Notes: generated by a model from the letters alone, not told the origin. A stretch of DNA of 43,965 bases from Haematobacter genomosp. 1 (GCF_002196855.1 NZ_NIPW01000013.1:1-43965), one strand, 5' to 3'; counted from the stretch's first letter, positions 27,560 through 39,195 are shown. Numbers and translations: made by a program.

Positions 27560-28485
27560 TGGTCATTGCCGGTTTCGACATTCCGACCCTTGTCGCCATG
27601 CTGATGGTCGCCTCGACCCCCATCCTCTTCGCCGCCATCGGTGAGCTGGTGGTGGAGCGCGCGGGCGTTCTGAACCTCGGAGTGGAAGGGATGATGATCT
27701 GCGGCGCGGTCTGCGGCTTCGCCACCACGATCCATACGACAAACCCTGTGCTGGGTATGCTCGGAGCGGCTCTGGGCGGGGCGCTCCTCGCGGCGCTTTT
27801 CGCGGTGCTGGTGCTGTTTTTGCTGTCCAATCAGGTCGCGACGGGGCTTGCGCTCACGCTCTTCGGGCTGGGGCTTTCTGCGCTCATCGGGCAGGGCTAC
27901 AGCAGCATGCGCCCGGTGAGCACGCCGAAGCTGGACCTTGGCCCCCTGTCGGATCTGCCGGTGCTGGGGCCGATGCTCTTCCGTCATGACATCTGGGTCT
28001 ACGGCTCGCTGCTTCTGACGCTTGCGGTCTGGTGGTGGCTGACGCGAACCCGCGGCGGGCTGGTGCTCCGCGCCGTGGGGGAAAACCACGACGCCGCCCA
28101 TGCGCTCGGCTACCGTGTGCTGCGCATCCGCTTCCTCGCCATCCTGTTCGGCGGAGCCTGTGCCGGGCTGGGCGGAGGCTATCTCAGCCTCGTGCGTGTG
28201 CCGCAATGGACGGAGGGCATGACGGCCGGCGCGGGGTGGATCGCCCTTGCCATTGTCGTCTTTGCCTCCTGGCGGCCATGGCGCGCGGTTCTCGGCGCCT
28301 ATCTCTTTGGCGGCGTCACTGTATTGCAGTTGAACCTGCAGGCGCGCGGGGTGAACATTCCGGTACAATACCTTTCGATGGCACCCTACGTCATCACCAT
28401 CATCGTCCTCGTCCTCATATCGGGCGGGCGGCGGGCGCGGGGCGCGCCCGGGTCGCTCGGCCGGGTATTCCATGCCTCGTCCTGA
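27559..28485 (+). CDS. ABC transporter permease, nucleoside/purine type (2)
   Basis: A 308-residue BPD_transp_2 permease, the YufQ/NupQ-like partner. VVERAGVLNLGVEGMMICGAV (split here as ERAGVLNLGVEGMM) is diagnostic, and RAVGENHDAAHALGYRV is the coupling segment. It has about 8 hydrophobic helices. The start ATG shares one base with the preceding TGA (TGATG), so it is tightly coupled. The next gene, the binding protein, begins 30 bp after the stop. Confidence 0.93.
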   Translation: MVIAGFDIPTLVAMLMVASTPILFAAIGELVVERAGVLNLGVEGMMICGAVCGFATTIHTTNPVLGMLGAALGGALLAALFAVLVLFLLSNQVATGLALTLFGLGLSALIGQGYSSMRPVSTPKLDLGPLSDLPVLGPMLFRHDIWVYGSLLLTLAVWWWLTRTRGGLVLRAVGENHDAAHALGYRVLRIRFLAILFGGACAGLGGGYLSLVRVPQWTEGMTAGAGWIALAIVVFASWRPWRAVLGAYLFGGVTVLQLNLQARGVNIPVQYLSMAPYVITIIVLVLISGGRRARGAPGSLGRVFHASS

Positions 28486-28515
28486 GGCCAATTCCATTCA
28501 GTGGGAGAAACTTGA

Positions 28516-29598
28516 ATGAACAGACGCGAACTTCTGGCCGGCGGTGCCGTTCTTGCCCTGGCGGCAGGGGGTATGGGACGCATGGCGCTGGCGCAGGATC
28601 CGGTGAAGGTTGGCTTCATCTATGTCGGCGTTCCGGGCGATGGCGGCTGGACCTATCAGCACGATCAGGCCCGCAAGGAAATGGAAGCGCATTTCGGTGG
28701 CCGCGTCGTCACCAGCGTCATCGAGAACGTACCGGAGGGCGCGGACGCCGAACGCGCGATCACGCAGCTCGCGCTTGCCGGCAACCAGCTCATCTTCACC
28801 ACCTCCTTCGGTTTCATGGACGCCACGGTGAATGTCGCCGCCAAGTTCCCGAAGGTGAAGTTCGAGCATGCGACGGGCTACAAGAGCGGACCGAACCTCG
28901 CCACCTATGACGCCCGCTTCTACGAGGGCCGGGCGATCATGGGCACGCTTGCCGGGCGCATGACCAAGTCCAACAAGATCGGCTACATCGGCTCCTTCCC
29001 GATCCCCGAGGTGATCCAGGGCATCAACGCCTCCTTCATCCACGCGAAGAAGGTGAACCCGAACGTGGAGATCAAGGTGGTCTGGGCCTACACTTGGTTC
29101 GACCCCGCGAAGGAGGCCGATGCTGCCGCAGCGCTGATCGCCGAAGGCGTGGACGTGCTGCTCCAGCATACCGATTCCACCGCGCCGCAGGCCAAGGCGC
29201 AGGAGGCGGGCATCTTCTCCTTCGGTCAGGCTTCCGACATGTCGGCCTATGCGCCGAAGCCGCGGATCTCCTCCATCATCGACAACTGGGCCCCCTATTA
29301 CATCGAGCGTGTGCAGCTTCTGCTCGACGGCAAGTGGGAGACGGCGCAGAACTGGGAAGGTATCGGCAGCGGAACGGTCGGGATCGGCGAGATCACCGAT
29401 GCGGTCCCGGCGGAAGTGAAGGCGGAGGCGCTCGCGCTGAAGGACAAGATCGCGAAGGGCGAGTATCACCCCTTCACCGGCCCGCTGAACAAGCAGGACG
29501 GCTCGGTCTGGCTCAAGGAAGGCGAAGTGCCGGATGACGGCATGCTTCATGGGCTGAACTTCTATGTCGAGGGCATTCAGGGCAAGATCCCGAGCTGA
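28516..29598 (+). CDS. BMP family periplasmic binding protein (purine/nucleoside uptake)
   Basis: A 360-residue basic-membrane-protein (PnrA/Med) family substrate-binding protein. The leader MNRRELLAGGAVLALAAGG has paired arginines and a long hydrophobic stretch ending ALAQD, resembling a twin-arginine signal, and lacks a lipobox cysteine, so it should be free in the periplasm. The mature part opens VKVGFIYVGVPGDGGWTYQHD, the ligand-loop pattern of this family. A GGGAGAAA site precedes the ATG. As last gene of the purine operon it delivers ligand to the two permeases; xanthine, hypoxanthine or nucleosides are the plausible ligands. Confidence 0.94.
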   Translation: MNRRELLAGGAVLALAAGGMGRMALAQDPVKVGFIYVGVPGDGGWTYQHDQARKEMEAHFGGRVVTSVIENVPEGADAERAITQLALAGNQLIFTTSFGFMDATVNVAAKFPKVKFEHATGYKSGPNLATYDARFYEGRAIMGTLAGRMTKSNKIGYIGSFPIPEVIQGINASFIHAKKVNPNVEIKVVWAYTWFDPAKEADAAAALIAEGVDVLLQHTDSTAPQAKAQEAGIFSFGQASDMSAYAPKPRISSIIDNWAPYYIERVQLLLDGKWETAQNWEGIGSGTVGIGEITDAVPAEVKAEALALKDKIAKGEYHPFTGPLNKQDGSVWLKEGEVPDDGMLHGLNFYVEGIQGKIPS

Positions 29599-29608
29599 TC
29601 GGGCAATC

Positions 29609-29640
29609 GCAGTGATCGACGGGCATCCGCCGATCACTGC
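29609..29640 (+). terminator. Strong hairpin ending the purine operon
   Basis: GCAGTGATCG (29609-29618) and CGATCACTGC (29631-29640) are perfect 10-bp arms with a 12-base loop that itself contains a CGG/CCG pairing. It begins 10 bases after the binding-protein stop codon. No T tract follows, so factor-dependent termination or mRNA protection is as likely as intrinsic termination. Confidence 0.6.
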
Positions 29641-29897
29641 CGGAACAGCACCGGAGTCGGACAGACGTCTTGGGAGGAGTGCCCGTCTTCCTCTCCGCTG
29701 TCCAATGGCCGACCTCGGGCACCGTCAAGACTTCGTGCTCCGTCCTGAACGGGGCGGCGCGCCAATCTCCTCACAGGGCGTCGGTGGCGAGATGTGCAAG
29801 AGCCCTCCCAGCATCCGGTACCGTCAAACTGACCCTGTCGATCCGCAAACATGTCTGCCAGTGTCATCAAGATCGAAGCGCACAGGTCAGACCCTTA
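29641..29897. other. Intergenic DNA, nothing recognised
   Basis: This is the stretch between the hairpin and the miniature element. Short frames exist on both strands but lack ribosome sites and family motifs. It may be decayed sequence. Confidence 0.4.
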
Positions 29898-30051
29898 GCA
29901 GGCTGCTGAAAAAAGTCCTGACAGGTCATGGTTACGCCGTCGAAAATCGGCCCGACGATGGTCCGAAATCTACCGGTATCCGGGTGTATTTCGTCAGAGC
30001 AGGAAAGATTTCGCTCGCATGCGGTCCTGAAGGCCCTTTTGCAGCAGCCTG
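29898..30051. mobile_element. Miniature inverted-repeat element (MITE), copy 2
   Basis: About 154 bp. The left end is GCAGGCTGCTGAAAAAAGTCC and the right end CCCTTTTGCAGCAGCCTG, giving an imperfect terminal inverted repeat. No transposase frame is present. It shares GAAAATCGGCCCG (29942-29954) and ATTTCGTCAGA (29988-29998) with copy 1, in the inverse orientation, at identical 46-base spacing. The left flank TTA and right flank TAA suggest a TA-centred target. Confidence 0.65.
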
Positions 30052-30070
30052 TAAGCGCCCGCGGCGCATG

Positions 30071-30490
30071 TCAGGCCGGCCGATGGCCAAGGTGCTCGTG
30101 AAAGCGCAGGAGATATCCGTCTGGGTCCGCAATGATGAACTGCCGGTTGCCAACCTCCCCCGCGCCCGTTCGATACCATCGCTCTTCCACCGGCAGGTAG
30201 AGGGAGAGGCCGGCCCCCTCCAGGGCGGCGAGCAAGGGCGCGATCCGCGCCACGCAAATCTGCAGATTCATGCCTCTGCCGAGCGGCGCCTGCCACGGCC
30301 CCTGCCCCGCGTCGCAGGTTCGGCCCTTGCCGATCTCGTCTATCATGAGATCGGCGGCCCCGAGGCGCAGATAGCTGAACCCTTCCTCCGGCCGCTCATA
30401 GACGACCGCGAACCCCAGAAGATCACAGTAGAAGCACCGCGACCGCCGCCAATCCGTGACCGCCAGTTCAGGCACCAGATCGTTCGCCAT
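30071..30490 (-). CDS. VOC family protein, bleomycin-resistance-like
   Basis: A 139-residue vicinal-oxygen-chelate protein. It opens DLVPELAVTDWRRSRCFYCDLLGF and ends NRQFIIADPDGYLLRFHEHLG, where the ligand Glu is normally seen at the penultimate strand; here the last strand reads LLRFHE. Proteins with this layout bind and sequester glycopeptides such as bleomycin, or are catalytically undefined. I chose the ATG at 30490; a TTG at 30514 would overlap the RND stop but adds no family-like residues. It is downstream of the efflux genes on the same strand and may be transcribed with them. Confidence 0.85.
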   Translation of the reverse strand: MANDLVPELAVTDWRRSRCFYCDLLGFAVVYERPEEGFSYLRLGAADLMIDEIGKGRTCDAGQGPWQAPLGRGMNLQICVARIAPLLAALEGAGLSLYLPVEERWYRTGAGEVGNRQFIIADPDGYLLRFHEHLGHRPA

Positions 30491-30510
30491 GGCCCCGCGG
30501 CCCGAGCCGC

Positions 30511-33593
<3,083 letters not shown>

Positions 33594-33597
<4 letters not shown>

Positions 33598-34910
33598 TGG
33601 CCAGTCGTCCCGCCGCCAGTCGTTCCGCCACCGGTCGTTCCATCACGATCAGCGCCAGTGCCCTGGGGGCCCGTGCCTTGGGGGCCCGCATCGCCGTTCC
33701 CATTCGTGCCGCTTCCCGTCGCTGGTGCATCCTGCCCCGCCTGGGTGCCAGCTTCGGTGGCATCGCTGTCCACCGGGTCGCGACCCACGCCGCCGGAGCG
33801 GATATAGGCCTCGGTTTCCTGAACAGCGGGGTTGATGGCGTTGTCGATCTCTGCGGGCTGACCGTTGCTCAACCGGTTCTGCCCGGCGGTCACCACGCGA
33901 TCCCCGTCCTTCACCCCCGAAACGATCTCCGCGACGGGGCCGGAGCGGCGACCGATCGTCACGAAGGACTGGCGGACTTCCAGCTGCTCGGCATTGTCCT
34001 GTTTCGGCTGCACGAGATAGACATAGTCACCGTAAAGGCTTGAGATGACGGCAGTCAGCGGCACGGCGATCACGCCCTTCTCTTCCGGCAGCGCCACGGC
34101 GATGCGGACGAACTGGCCCGGCGTCAGTTGCTGGCCCGGGTTGGCCACCGATCCGCGCACGGAAACGAGCCTGCTTTGCGGATCGACGCGCGGATCGATA
34201 CCCGTCACCTGCCCTGCCAGCCCTTCGGTCATGCCACCTGCCCAGACGTTGAGCTGCTGCGTAATCGAAAGCTCCCGGAGACGCTGCTCCGGCACACTGA
34301 AATCGACGCGCATCGTCTCCAGATCCTGGAGCGTCGCGACAGTGGTGCCAGGCGAGACATACTGGCCAAGGTCCACCCGCGGGATGCCGACGGTTCCGGG
34401 GAACGGCGCATCGAGATTGCGCTGATCCAGCACCGCCACCGTGGAGGCAAGCTGAGCCTCGGCCGCGCGGGCGGAGGCTTCCGCCTCCTCCAGCGAGACA
34501 TTGGTGGAGACGCCGCGGCGCTGAAGCTGCTGGTTCCGCGCAAGGGTCTGCCGGGTCAGATCGACCTGCGTCCGCGCGGCTTCCACATCGGCGGCCTGCA
34601 CACGGCTGTCCAGCCGAAGGAGTGTCTCCCCCTGCGCCACCTTGTCATTGGCGGTGAACAGGATTTCCCGCACGACCCCTGCCGTCTCGACCGTCAGCTG
34701 GACGCCCTGAGACGCGTTGGCCGTCCCGATCGCCTCGATCACCGGAGACCAGGTGACCGGCTTCACGTCATAAACGGCAACCGTCGCGGGCGGCACCTGA
34801 CGGTTGGCAAAGAAATCCGCGATCATCTTGGACCGGAACAGGTTGAACCCGACAAGGCCGCCCGCAACGATGGCAAGCAGGATGACGGCAATGGCAAGTC
34901 TCTTGAACAT
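33594..34910 (-). CDS. RND efflux periplasmic adaptor (membrane fusion protein)
   Basis: A 438-residue adaptor with an N-terminal membrane anchor (LAIAVILLAIVAGGLVGF), then a lipoyl domain split by a coiled-coil hairpin (about residues 95-160; ARTQVDLTRQTLARNQQLQRRG and EAEASARAAEAQLASTV), a beta-barrel domain and a membrane-proximal domain. It links the RND permease to an outer-membrane channel. After about residue 365 there is a low-complexity tail rich in Gly, Thr and Gln, with tandem GPQGT and GGGTT units, absent in classical adaptors. I chose the ATG of MFKRLAIAVILL; the longer frame crosses the operator region. Confidence 0.94.
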
Positions 34911-35007
34911 TCGGACCCTTTCCGGCACGGGGCCCTGCCCGATCTCGGGTCGGGCCAACGGGGCCGATCCTATCACATAGTGTTGAAAACGGCCACGTTT
35001 TGACTGT

Positions 35008-35021
35008 ACCGTCCAGACGGT
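35008..35021. promoter_or_regulatory. Perfect palindrome, likely TetR operator
   Basis: ACCGTC (35008-35013), CA, GACGGT (35016-35021): a perfect 14-bp palindrome in the gap between the divergent adaptor and tetR genes. A minus-strand -35-like TTGACA (35024-35029) sits beside it, so a bound repressor would block transcription of the efflux operon and probably of tetR. Confidence 0.65.
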
Positions 35022-35029
35022 TCTGTCAA

Positions 35030-35578
35030 GTGGAGGGATTTCCCCTGAACCGCGCGCGAGGCACTGCAAAAGAGCGAATTCTGTATGCTGCGGAGGCGGT
35101 CGTGCGGAAGCAGGGCGCGCGCAAGATGTCCCTTGATGCCGTGGCGGAACGCGCTGGCGTGTCAAAGGGCGGGCTGCTTTACCATTTCCCTTCAAAAACG
35201 CGGCTGCTGGAAGCGGTGGTCTCATCGCATCTGAACCGGTTCGACTCCGATATCTCCGGGCGTCCGGGGCTGGATGCGGCGGACGGTCTGCTCCGCGCCT
35301 ATCTGGCCGAGATGCTTCACCGTCTGGCCGAAGGCGCGCCCCCGGCCAGCGGAATGCTTGCCGCAGCGGCGGAGAACCCCGCGATCCTCGGTCCCGCGCG
35401 ACACTATGGGCGGGACCTGCTGGAGCGGCTCCGCGCCAATTCCGCCGATCCCGAACGGGCGACCATGATCTTTCTGGCGGTGCAGGGCATCTGGATGGCG
35501 CAGTTTCTGGGCCTCGACCTCATCCCGCGGGAGGAAGCGAGGGAGGTGCTGGAGCGGATGGGCACCAAGCTCACCTGA
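35030..35578 (+). CDS. TetR family repressor of the RND efflux operon
   Basis: A TetR/AcrR regulator, about 182 residues from GTG at 35030. The HTH spans ARKMSLDAVAERAGVSKGGLLYHFPSK, with the conserved GLLYHF recognition-helix end; the ligand-binding domain is the C-terminal two-thirds. No ATG exists upstream. A TTG at 35000 lies before the palindrome and would place the operator inside the gene; GTG at 35030, or CTG at 35045 preceded by GGAGGGA, are more plausible. It is divergent from the RND adaptor and most likely represses that operon and itself. Confidence 0.88.
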   Translation: MEGFPLNRARGTAKERILYAAEAVVRKQGARKMSLDAVAERAGVSKGGLLYHFPSKTRLLEAVVSSHLNRFDSDISGRPGLDAADGLLRAYLAEMLHRLAEGAPPASGMLAAAAENPAILGPARHYGRDLLERLRANSADPERATMIFLAVQGIWMAQFLGLDLIPREEAREVLERMGTKLT

Positions 35579-35617
35579 CCCCTTTCCCGGCCTGCCCCGG
35601 CATGGCATGACATACGA

Positions 35618-36697
35618 ATGGACAGTGATTTCCTTATCATCGGCGGCGGGATCGCCGGCATCTCGGCTGCGGCGCGGCTTTCGTATCTGGGGCGGGTCAT
35701 CGTGCTGGAGGCGGAGCCGCATCTGGCCTATCACGCCTCCGGCCGCTCCGCCGCGCTCTATGAGGAGGGCTATGGCGCTCCGGCCGTGGTGGCGCTGAAC
35801 CGGGCGAGCAAGGATTACCACTTCGACCCGGCACGGGAGCTGACCACGCCCCGGGGCGTGATGATCGTCGGGCGTGCGGGGGAGGAGGACGTGTTTCGCG
35901 CAGATGCCGCACAGATGCATCTTTCCCCCGTCACGCTGGAGGAAGCCCGCGCCCGTGTTCCCGTCCTGAACCCTGACACGGTCGCGCATGTCGCGGTGGG
36001 CGACGGGGCGCGCGACATAGACACCGACCGGCTCGTGCAGGCCTTTGCGCGGGAGGCGCGGGGGAATGGCGCGCTGATCGTCACCGGCGCTCCGGTGGAT
36101 ACGATCCGCAGGCGCTCCGGTGGCGGTTGGGAGGTGCAGTCGGGCGCGCGGGGTTGGTCGGGGCGAATCCTCGTCAATGCGGGCGGGGCTTGGGTGGACA
36201 GGGTGGCAGCGCTCGCGGGTGTCGCTCCGCTCGGCTTCACGCCTTATCGCCGCTCCATGGCGCGCATTCCCGCACCCGGCGGCCATGACGTCAGCGGGTG
36301 GCCGATGATCTTCGGCGCGGGTGAGACATGGTATGCCAAACCCGATGCAGGCAAGCTCATCGTCTCGCCCGCCGACGAAGACCCGGCCGAGCCGCATGAC
36401 GCCTATCCCGATGACATGGTGCTGGCCGAGGGGCTGGCGCGCTATGAGGAAATGGTGACCGCTCCCGTCACGCGGGTCGAGTCAAGCTGGGCAGGATTGC
36501 GGACCTTCGCGCCGGACAGGGTGCTGGTCATCGGTTTCGACCCGCACGTGCCGGATTTCTTCTGGCAGGCCGGACAGGGCGGCTACGGCTTCCAGACCAG
36601 CCCCGCAGCCAGCCGCCTCGCCGCCGATCTTGTGGGAGGGATGGCGCCGGAACTCGACGCGGCCACCGTCGCCGCGCTCTCCCCCGCGAGGTTCTGA
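35618..36697 (+). CDS. FAD-dependent oxidoreductase (D-amino-acid oxidase family)
   Basis: A 359-residue DAO-family flavoprotein. The ADP-binding GGGIAGISAAARL (about residues 9-21) and the Glu of VLEAEPH at the second strand are standard, and the isoalloxazine loop GRSAALYEEGYG follows. VNAGGAWVDRVAA and the C-terminal WQAGQGGYGFQTSPAAS are typical of DAO enzymes such as glycine and sarcosine oxidases. It should oxidise an amine or amino acid with O2 or a quinone; the substrate is unknown. The tetR gene ends 39 bp upstream on the same strand. It is convergent with the beta-propeller gene, 2 bp apart. Confidence 0.9.
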   Translation: MDSDFLIIGGGIAGISAAARLSYLGRVIVLEAEPHLAYHASGRSAALYEEGYGAPAVVALNRASKDYHFDPARELTTPRGVMIVGRAGEEDVFRADAAQMHLSPVTLEEARARVPVLNPDTVAHVAVGDGARDIDTDRLVQAFAREARGNGALIVTGAPVDTIRRRSGGGWEVQSGARGWSGRILVNAGGAWVDRVAALAGVAPLGFTPYRRSMARIPAPGGHDVSGWPMIFGAGETWYAKPDAGKLIVSPADEDPAEPHDAYPDDMVLAEGLARYEEMVTAPVTRVESSWAGLRTFAPDRVLVIGFDPHVPDFFWQAGQGGYGFQTSPAASRLAADLVGGMAPELDAATVAALSPARF

Positions 36698-36699
36698 GA

Positions 36700-37653
36700 T
36701 CAGTTCGTATCGGCGATGAAGGAACCGAAGGCGCGCGGGCCGGGCGGCATGGCAATCTCCTGCTCGACCGTCAACGTCTCGCCGTCTATGCGCATCACGC
36801 TGTCGCTGAACCAGTTGGCGACAAAGAGCGTGCGCCCGTCCGCAGCCACGGAAATCCCCTCGGGATAGTCCCCGACCGTCACCTGACCGGTCACCGCCAG
36901 CGTCGCGGGATCAAAGACGGTGAGCGTGCCGCCATACTGATCCGTCACGAACCCCCGGCCGGCGGCAAAAGCGACGGTATAGGGCCGTTCGCCCGTTTCC
37001 ACCTTGCCCACCACGGCGCGGCGCCCCAGATCGACCACCGTCACGCTGTTGTCGAGCACATCGGCCACATAGGCCCGCCCCTCCCACAATGTGACGCCGA
37101 AGGGATGATGGCCGACGGGGACCCGCTCCACCACCGCCCCCGAGCCGAGATCGAACAGGCTCAGCGTGTCGGAATCGCGGTCGGTCACGGCGAGCAGGCG
37201 TCCGTCATCCGACACGGCGACACCGGAGGGATTGGCGCCGGTCTCGAAACTCCGCACGACCGCCCCGGTGGCCGGATCCACCTCATGCGCATGCCCTTCC
37301 CAATCGGTGACGAAAACGTGGCGCGAGATCGGATCATAGGCGATGCCGAAGGGCGCTCCGGGCAGCGGGTGACGCATGATCTCCCGCCCATCCAGCCCGA
37401 TGACGTGCAGCATGCGGGACTTCACCGCGACGACAAAGGCGCGGGCATCGCGCCCGTCCACCGCGACGGAAACCGGATCTCCCGGCACGTCCAGCGTGCT
37501 GCGGGCGGCACCGCTCTGCAGGTCGAGTATGGTGACCTTTCCTGCGTTCTGCGAGGTGACGACTGCAAGGTCCAGCGCCGCGGCCGGGCTGCCAAGGAGA
37601 AGCAGCGCTGCGCAGATTCCGCCCGCGCACCCTGTCATCGATCCGTTCGCCAT
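36700..37653 (-). CDS. Secreted YVTN/YncE-like beta-propeller protein
   Basis: A 317-residue protein. A signal peptide covers about residues 1-28 (GGICAALLLLGSPAAALD). The rest consists of about 40-residue blades ending in the YVTN pattern, for example LLAVTDRDSDTLSLFDLGS, YVADVLDNSVTVVDLG and LFVANWFSDSVMRIDG, making a 6- or 7-bladed propeller in the periplasm. These proteins bind DNA, metals or partner enzymes; no enzymatic residues stand out. GGGAGAGG precedes the chosen ATG. It follows cbbZ on the same strand after 160 bp and could be the tail of the cbb operon or a separate gene. Confidence 0.87.
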   Translation of the reverse strand: MANGSMTGCAGGICAALLLLGSPAAALDLAVVTSQNAGKVTILDLQSGAARSTLDVPGDPVSVAVDGRDARAFVVAVKSRMLHVIGLDGREIMRHPLPGAPFGIAYDPISRHVFVTDWEGHAHEVDPATGAVVRSFETGANPSGVAVSDDGRLLAVTDRDSDTLSLFDLGSGAVVERVPVGHHPFGVTLWEGRAYVADVLDNSVTVVDLGRRAVVGKVETGERPYTVAFAAGRGFVTDQYGGTLTVFDPATLAVTGQVTVGDYPEGISVAADGRTLFVANWFSDSVMRIDGETLTVEQEIAMPPGPRAFGSFIADTN

Positions 37654-37813
37654 CGGCCTCTCCCTGCTTGACGGCGCCACCATTCCCGGAGCCGGGCGCA
37701 GGGTCCAGTGGGAAAAGAGTCCTACCCCCGGAGAGCGGGGCCCTTGGGGAGCGAAGCCCTGAGCGCGGGACAGACGACCGTTGCCGATCCTTACGGAAAA
37801 CGCCCTGCGCCGC

Positions 37814-38479
37814 TCAGGCGGGCGACGTTGCAGGATCGACAAACGCAGGATTGATGAGCGCGGGAAGATCGGCCCAGTCGGAGAAGTGGAACCGGGAGGG
37901 GAACATGTCCAGATCCTCGCGCGCGTAGCCCCCGGTGAAGATCCCGAACGGGATCCTGCCCGCTTCCGCCGCGCGGGCGTCTATCTCGCTGTCGCCGATG
38001 AACACCGCCTCGCCACCGCCAAGCACGTCGATCGTGTGGAGCACGGGGAGCGGGGACGGCTTGCGTTCGGCCAGCGTGTCGCCTGCCGTCACCTGATCGA
38101 AAACCGCGAGATCGAGCGCTTCGAGCAGCAGCCCCGTCGCGCGCGCGGGCTTGTTGGTGCAAAGACCCAGCCGTGCGCCCCGGTCGCGCAGTTGAGCAAG
38201 CGCTTCCCTGACCCCGGGAAACACGGTGGTGCGGACGGCGGGATTGCGCTCGTATTCCGCAAGGAAAGAAGTGTGCCACGGCTCCAGCAGCGCCGGATCG
38301 GCGCCCACTGCGGCGATCACCCGCTGCATGAGAACGCGCGTCCCCTCACCGATGAAACTGCGCACCGCCGTCAGCGGCAGCGGCGGCACGCTGTTTTCCG
38401 CAAGCACATGGTTCACGGCCGCGTGAATGTCGGCAGCACTGTCGATCAGCGTTCCGTCAAGGTCGAAGACAACAATCAT
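37814..38479 (-). CDS. Phosphoglycolate phosphatase
   Basis: A 221-residue HAD phosphatase. The nucleophile is in VFDLDGTLIDSAAD (Asp-7 and Asp-9 region), the Thr motif is in CTNKPARAT, and the Lys/Asp of motifs III and IV are in AERKPSP and FIGDSEIDARAAEAG. It removes 2-phosphoglycolate made by RuBisCO oxygenation (CbbZ role). The start overlaps the cbbY stop by 4 bases, and placement downstream of RuBisCO supports the assignment over a generic Gph. Confidence 0.93.
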   Translation of the reverse strand: MIVVFDLDGTLIDSAADIHAAVNHVLAENSVPPLPLTAVRSFIGEGTRVLMQRVIAAVGADPALLEPWHTSFLAEYERNPAVRTTVFPGVREALAQLRDRGARLGLCTNKPARATGLLLEALDLAVFDQVTAGDTLAERKPSPLPVLHTIDVLGGGEAVFIGDSEIDARAAEAGRIPFGIFTGGYAREDLDMFPSRFHFSDWADLPALINPAFVDPATSPA

Positions 38480-39195
38480 GCGGCCACCCAGGTTCGTCTG
38501 TTCAGCCTTGTCCGAAGGCCTGTCAGCCCACCCAGATCAGAGAAGCAGGACAGCTGCAACGTCGGATTTTCCGCGGCCTCGCCCTGCGTGAAGACCCCCT
38601 GCGAGAGAACCACGGGGATGCCCGCGCCCAGCGCCGACAGAACGCCGTTGCGCGAATCCTCGAATGCCACCGCCTCGCCCGGCGCGACGCCGAGCATGGA
38701 GAGCGCCAGACGGTAGACATCGGGCGCAGGTTTCTTGGCCCGCACCATGTCGCCCGCAGCCACGGCGTCGAACACATCCCCCGCGCCCACGCCGAAGCCT
38801 GCGCGGCAAAGGGCCTCCACATTCGCGGGCGTGGTGGTGGTCGCCACGCCCAGCAGGCAACCCGCCGCGCGCGCCTCCGCGACAAGCGCGGCGATCCCGG
38901 GACGGAGCGGTATGCCCTGCGCCAGAAGAAGGCCGAACCTGCGCGTCTTTTCCGCATGAAGCGCGGCCACGGGCCAGTCTTCCGGCGTCTCGCCGATCTC
39001 CTCCAGAAAGCGGGAAATGCGCTCCTTGCCACCTGTTGTCGTCAGCAGGTCGCGATACTGGTCGCGGGACCAGTGCCACGGCAGGCCACGGGCCGCGAAG
39101 GTTTCGTTGAACGCGGCAAGGTGGAGATCCTCCGTTTCCGCCAGCGTGCCATCCACGTCGAAGATGAGCGCGCGCGGCCAGCGATGGTCAGACAT
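38476..39195 (-). CDS. CbbY, xylulose-1,5-bisphosphate phosphatase
   Basis: A 239-residue HAD phosphatase of the CbbY group. Motif I is IFDVDGTLAETEDLH, the cap residues include GGKERISRFLEEIGE, motif II is GVATTTTPANVEALC, motif III has KKPAPDVYRLAL, and motif IV is FEDSRNGVLSAL. CbbY dephosphorylates xylulose-1,5-bisphosphate, a misfire product that inhibits RuBisCO (established for red-type CbbY). The start [12 protein letters not shown] was chosen because the longer frame covers rpe. It overlaps rpe by 8 bases upstream and cbbZ by 4 downstream. Confidence 0.95.
   Translation of the reverse strand: MSDHRWPRALIFDVDGTLAETEDLHLAAFNETFAARGLPWHWSRDQYRDLLTTTGGKERISRFLEEIGETPEDWPVAALHAEKTRRFGLLLAQGIPLRPGIAALVAEARAAGCLLGVATTTTPANVEALCRAGFGVGAGDVFDAVAAGDMVRAKKPAPDVYRLALSMLGVAPGEAVAFEDSRNGVLSALGAGIPVVLSQGVFTQGEAAENPTLQLSCFSDLGGLTGLRTRLNRRTWVAA

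Noticed and set aside
29634-29870. 78-residue minus-strand frame after the purine operon
   Set aside because: No ribosome site or motif; Arg-rich shadow-like composition. I could not link it to a transposase.
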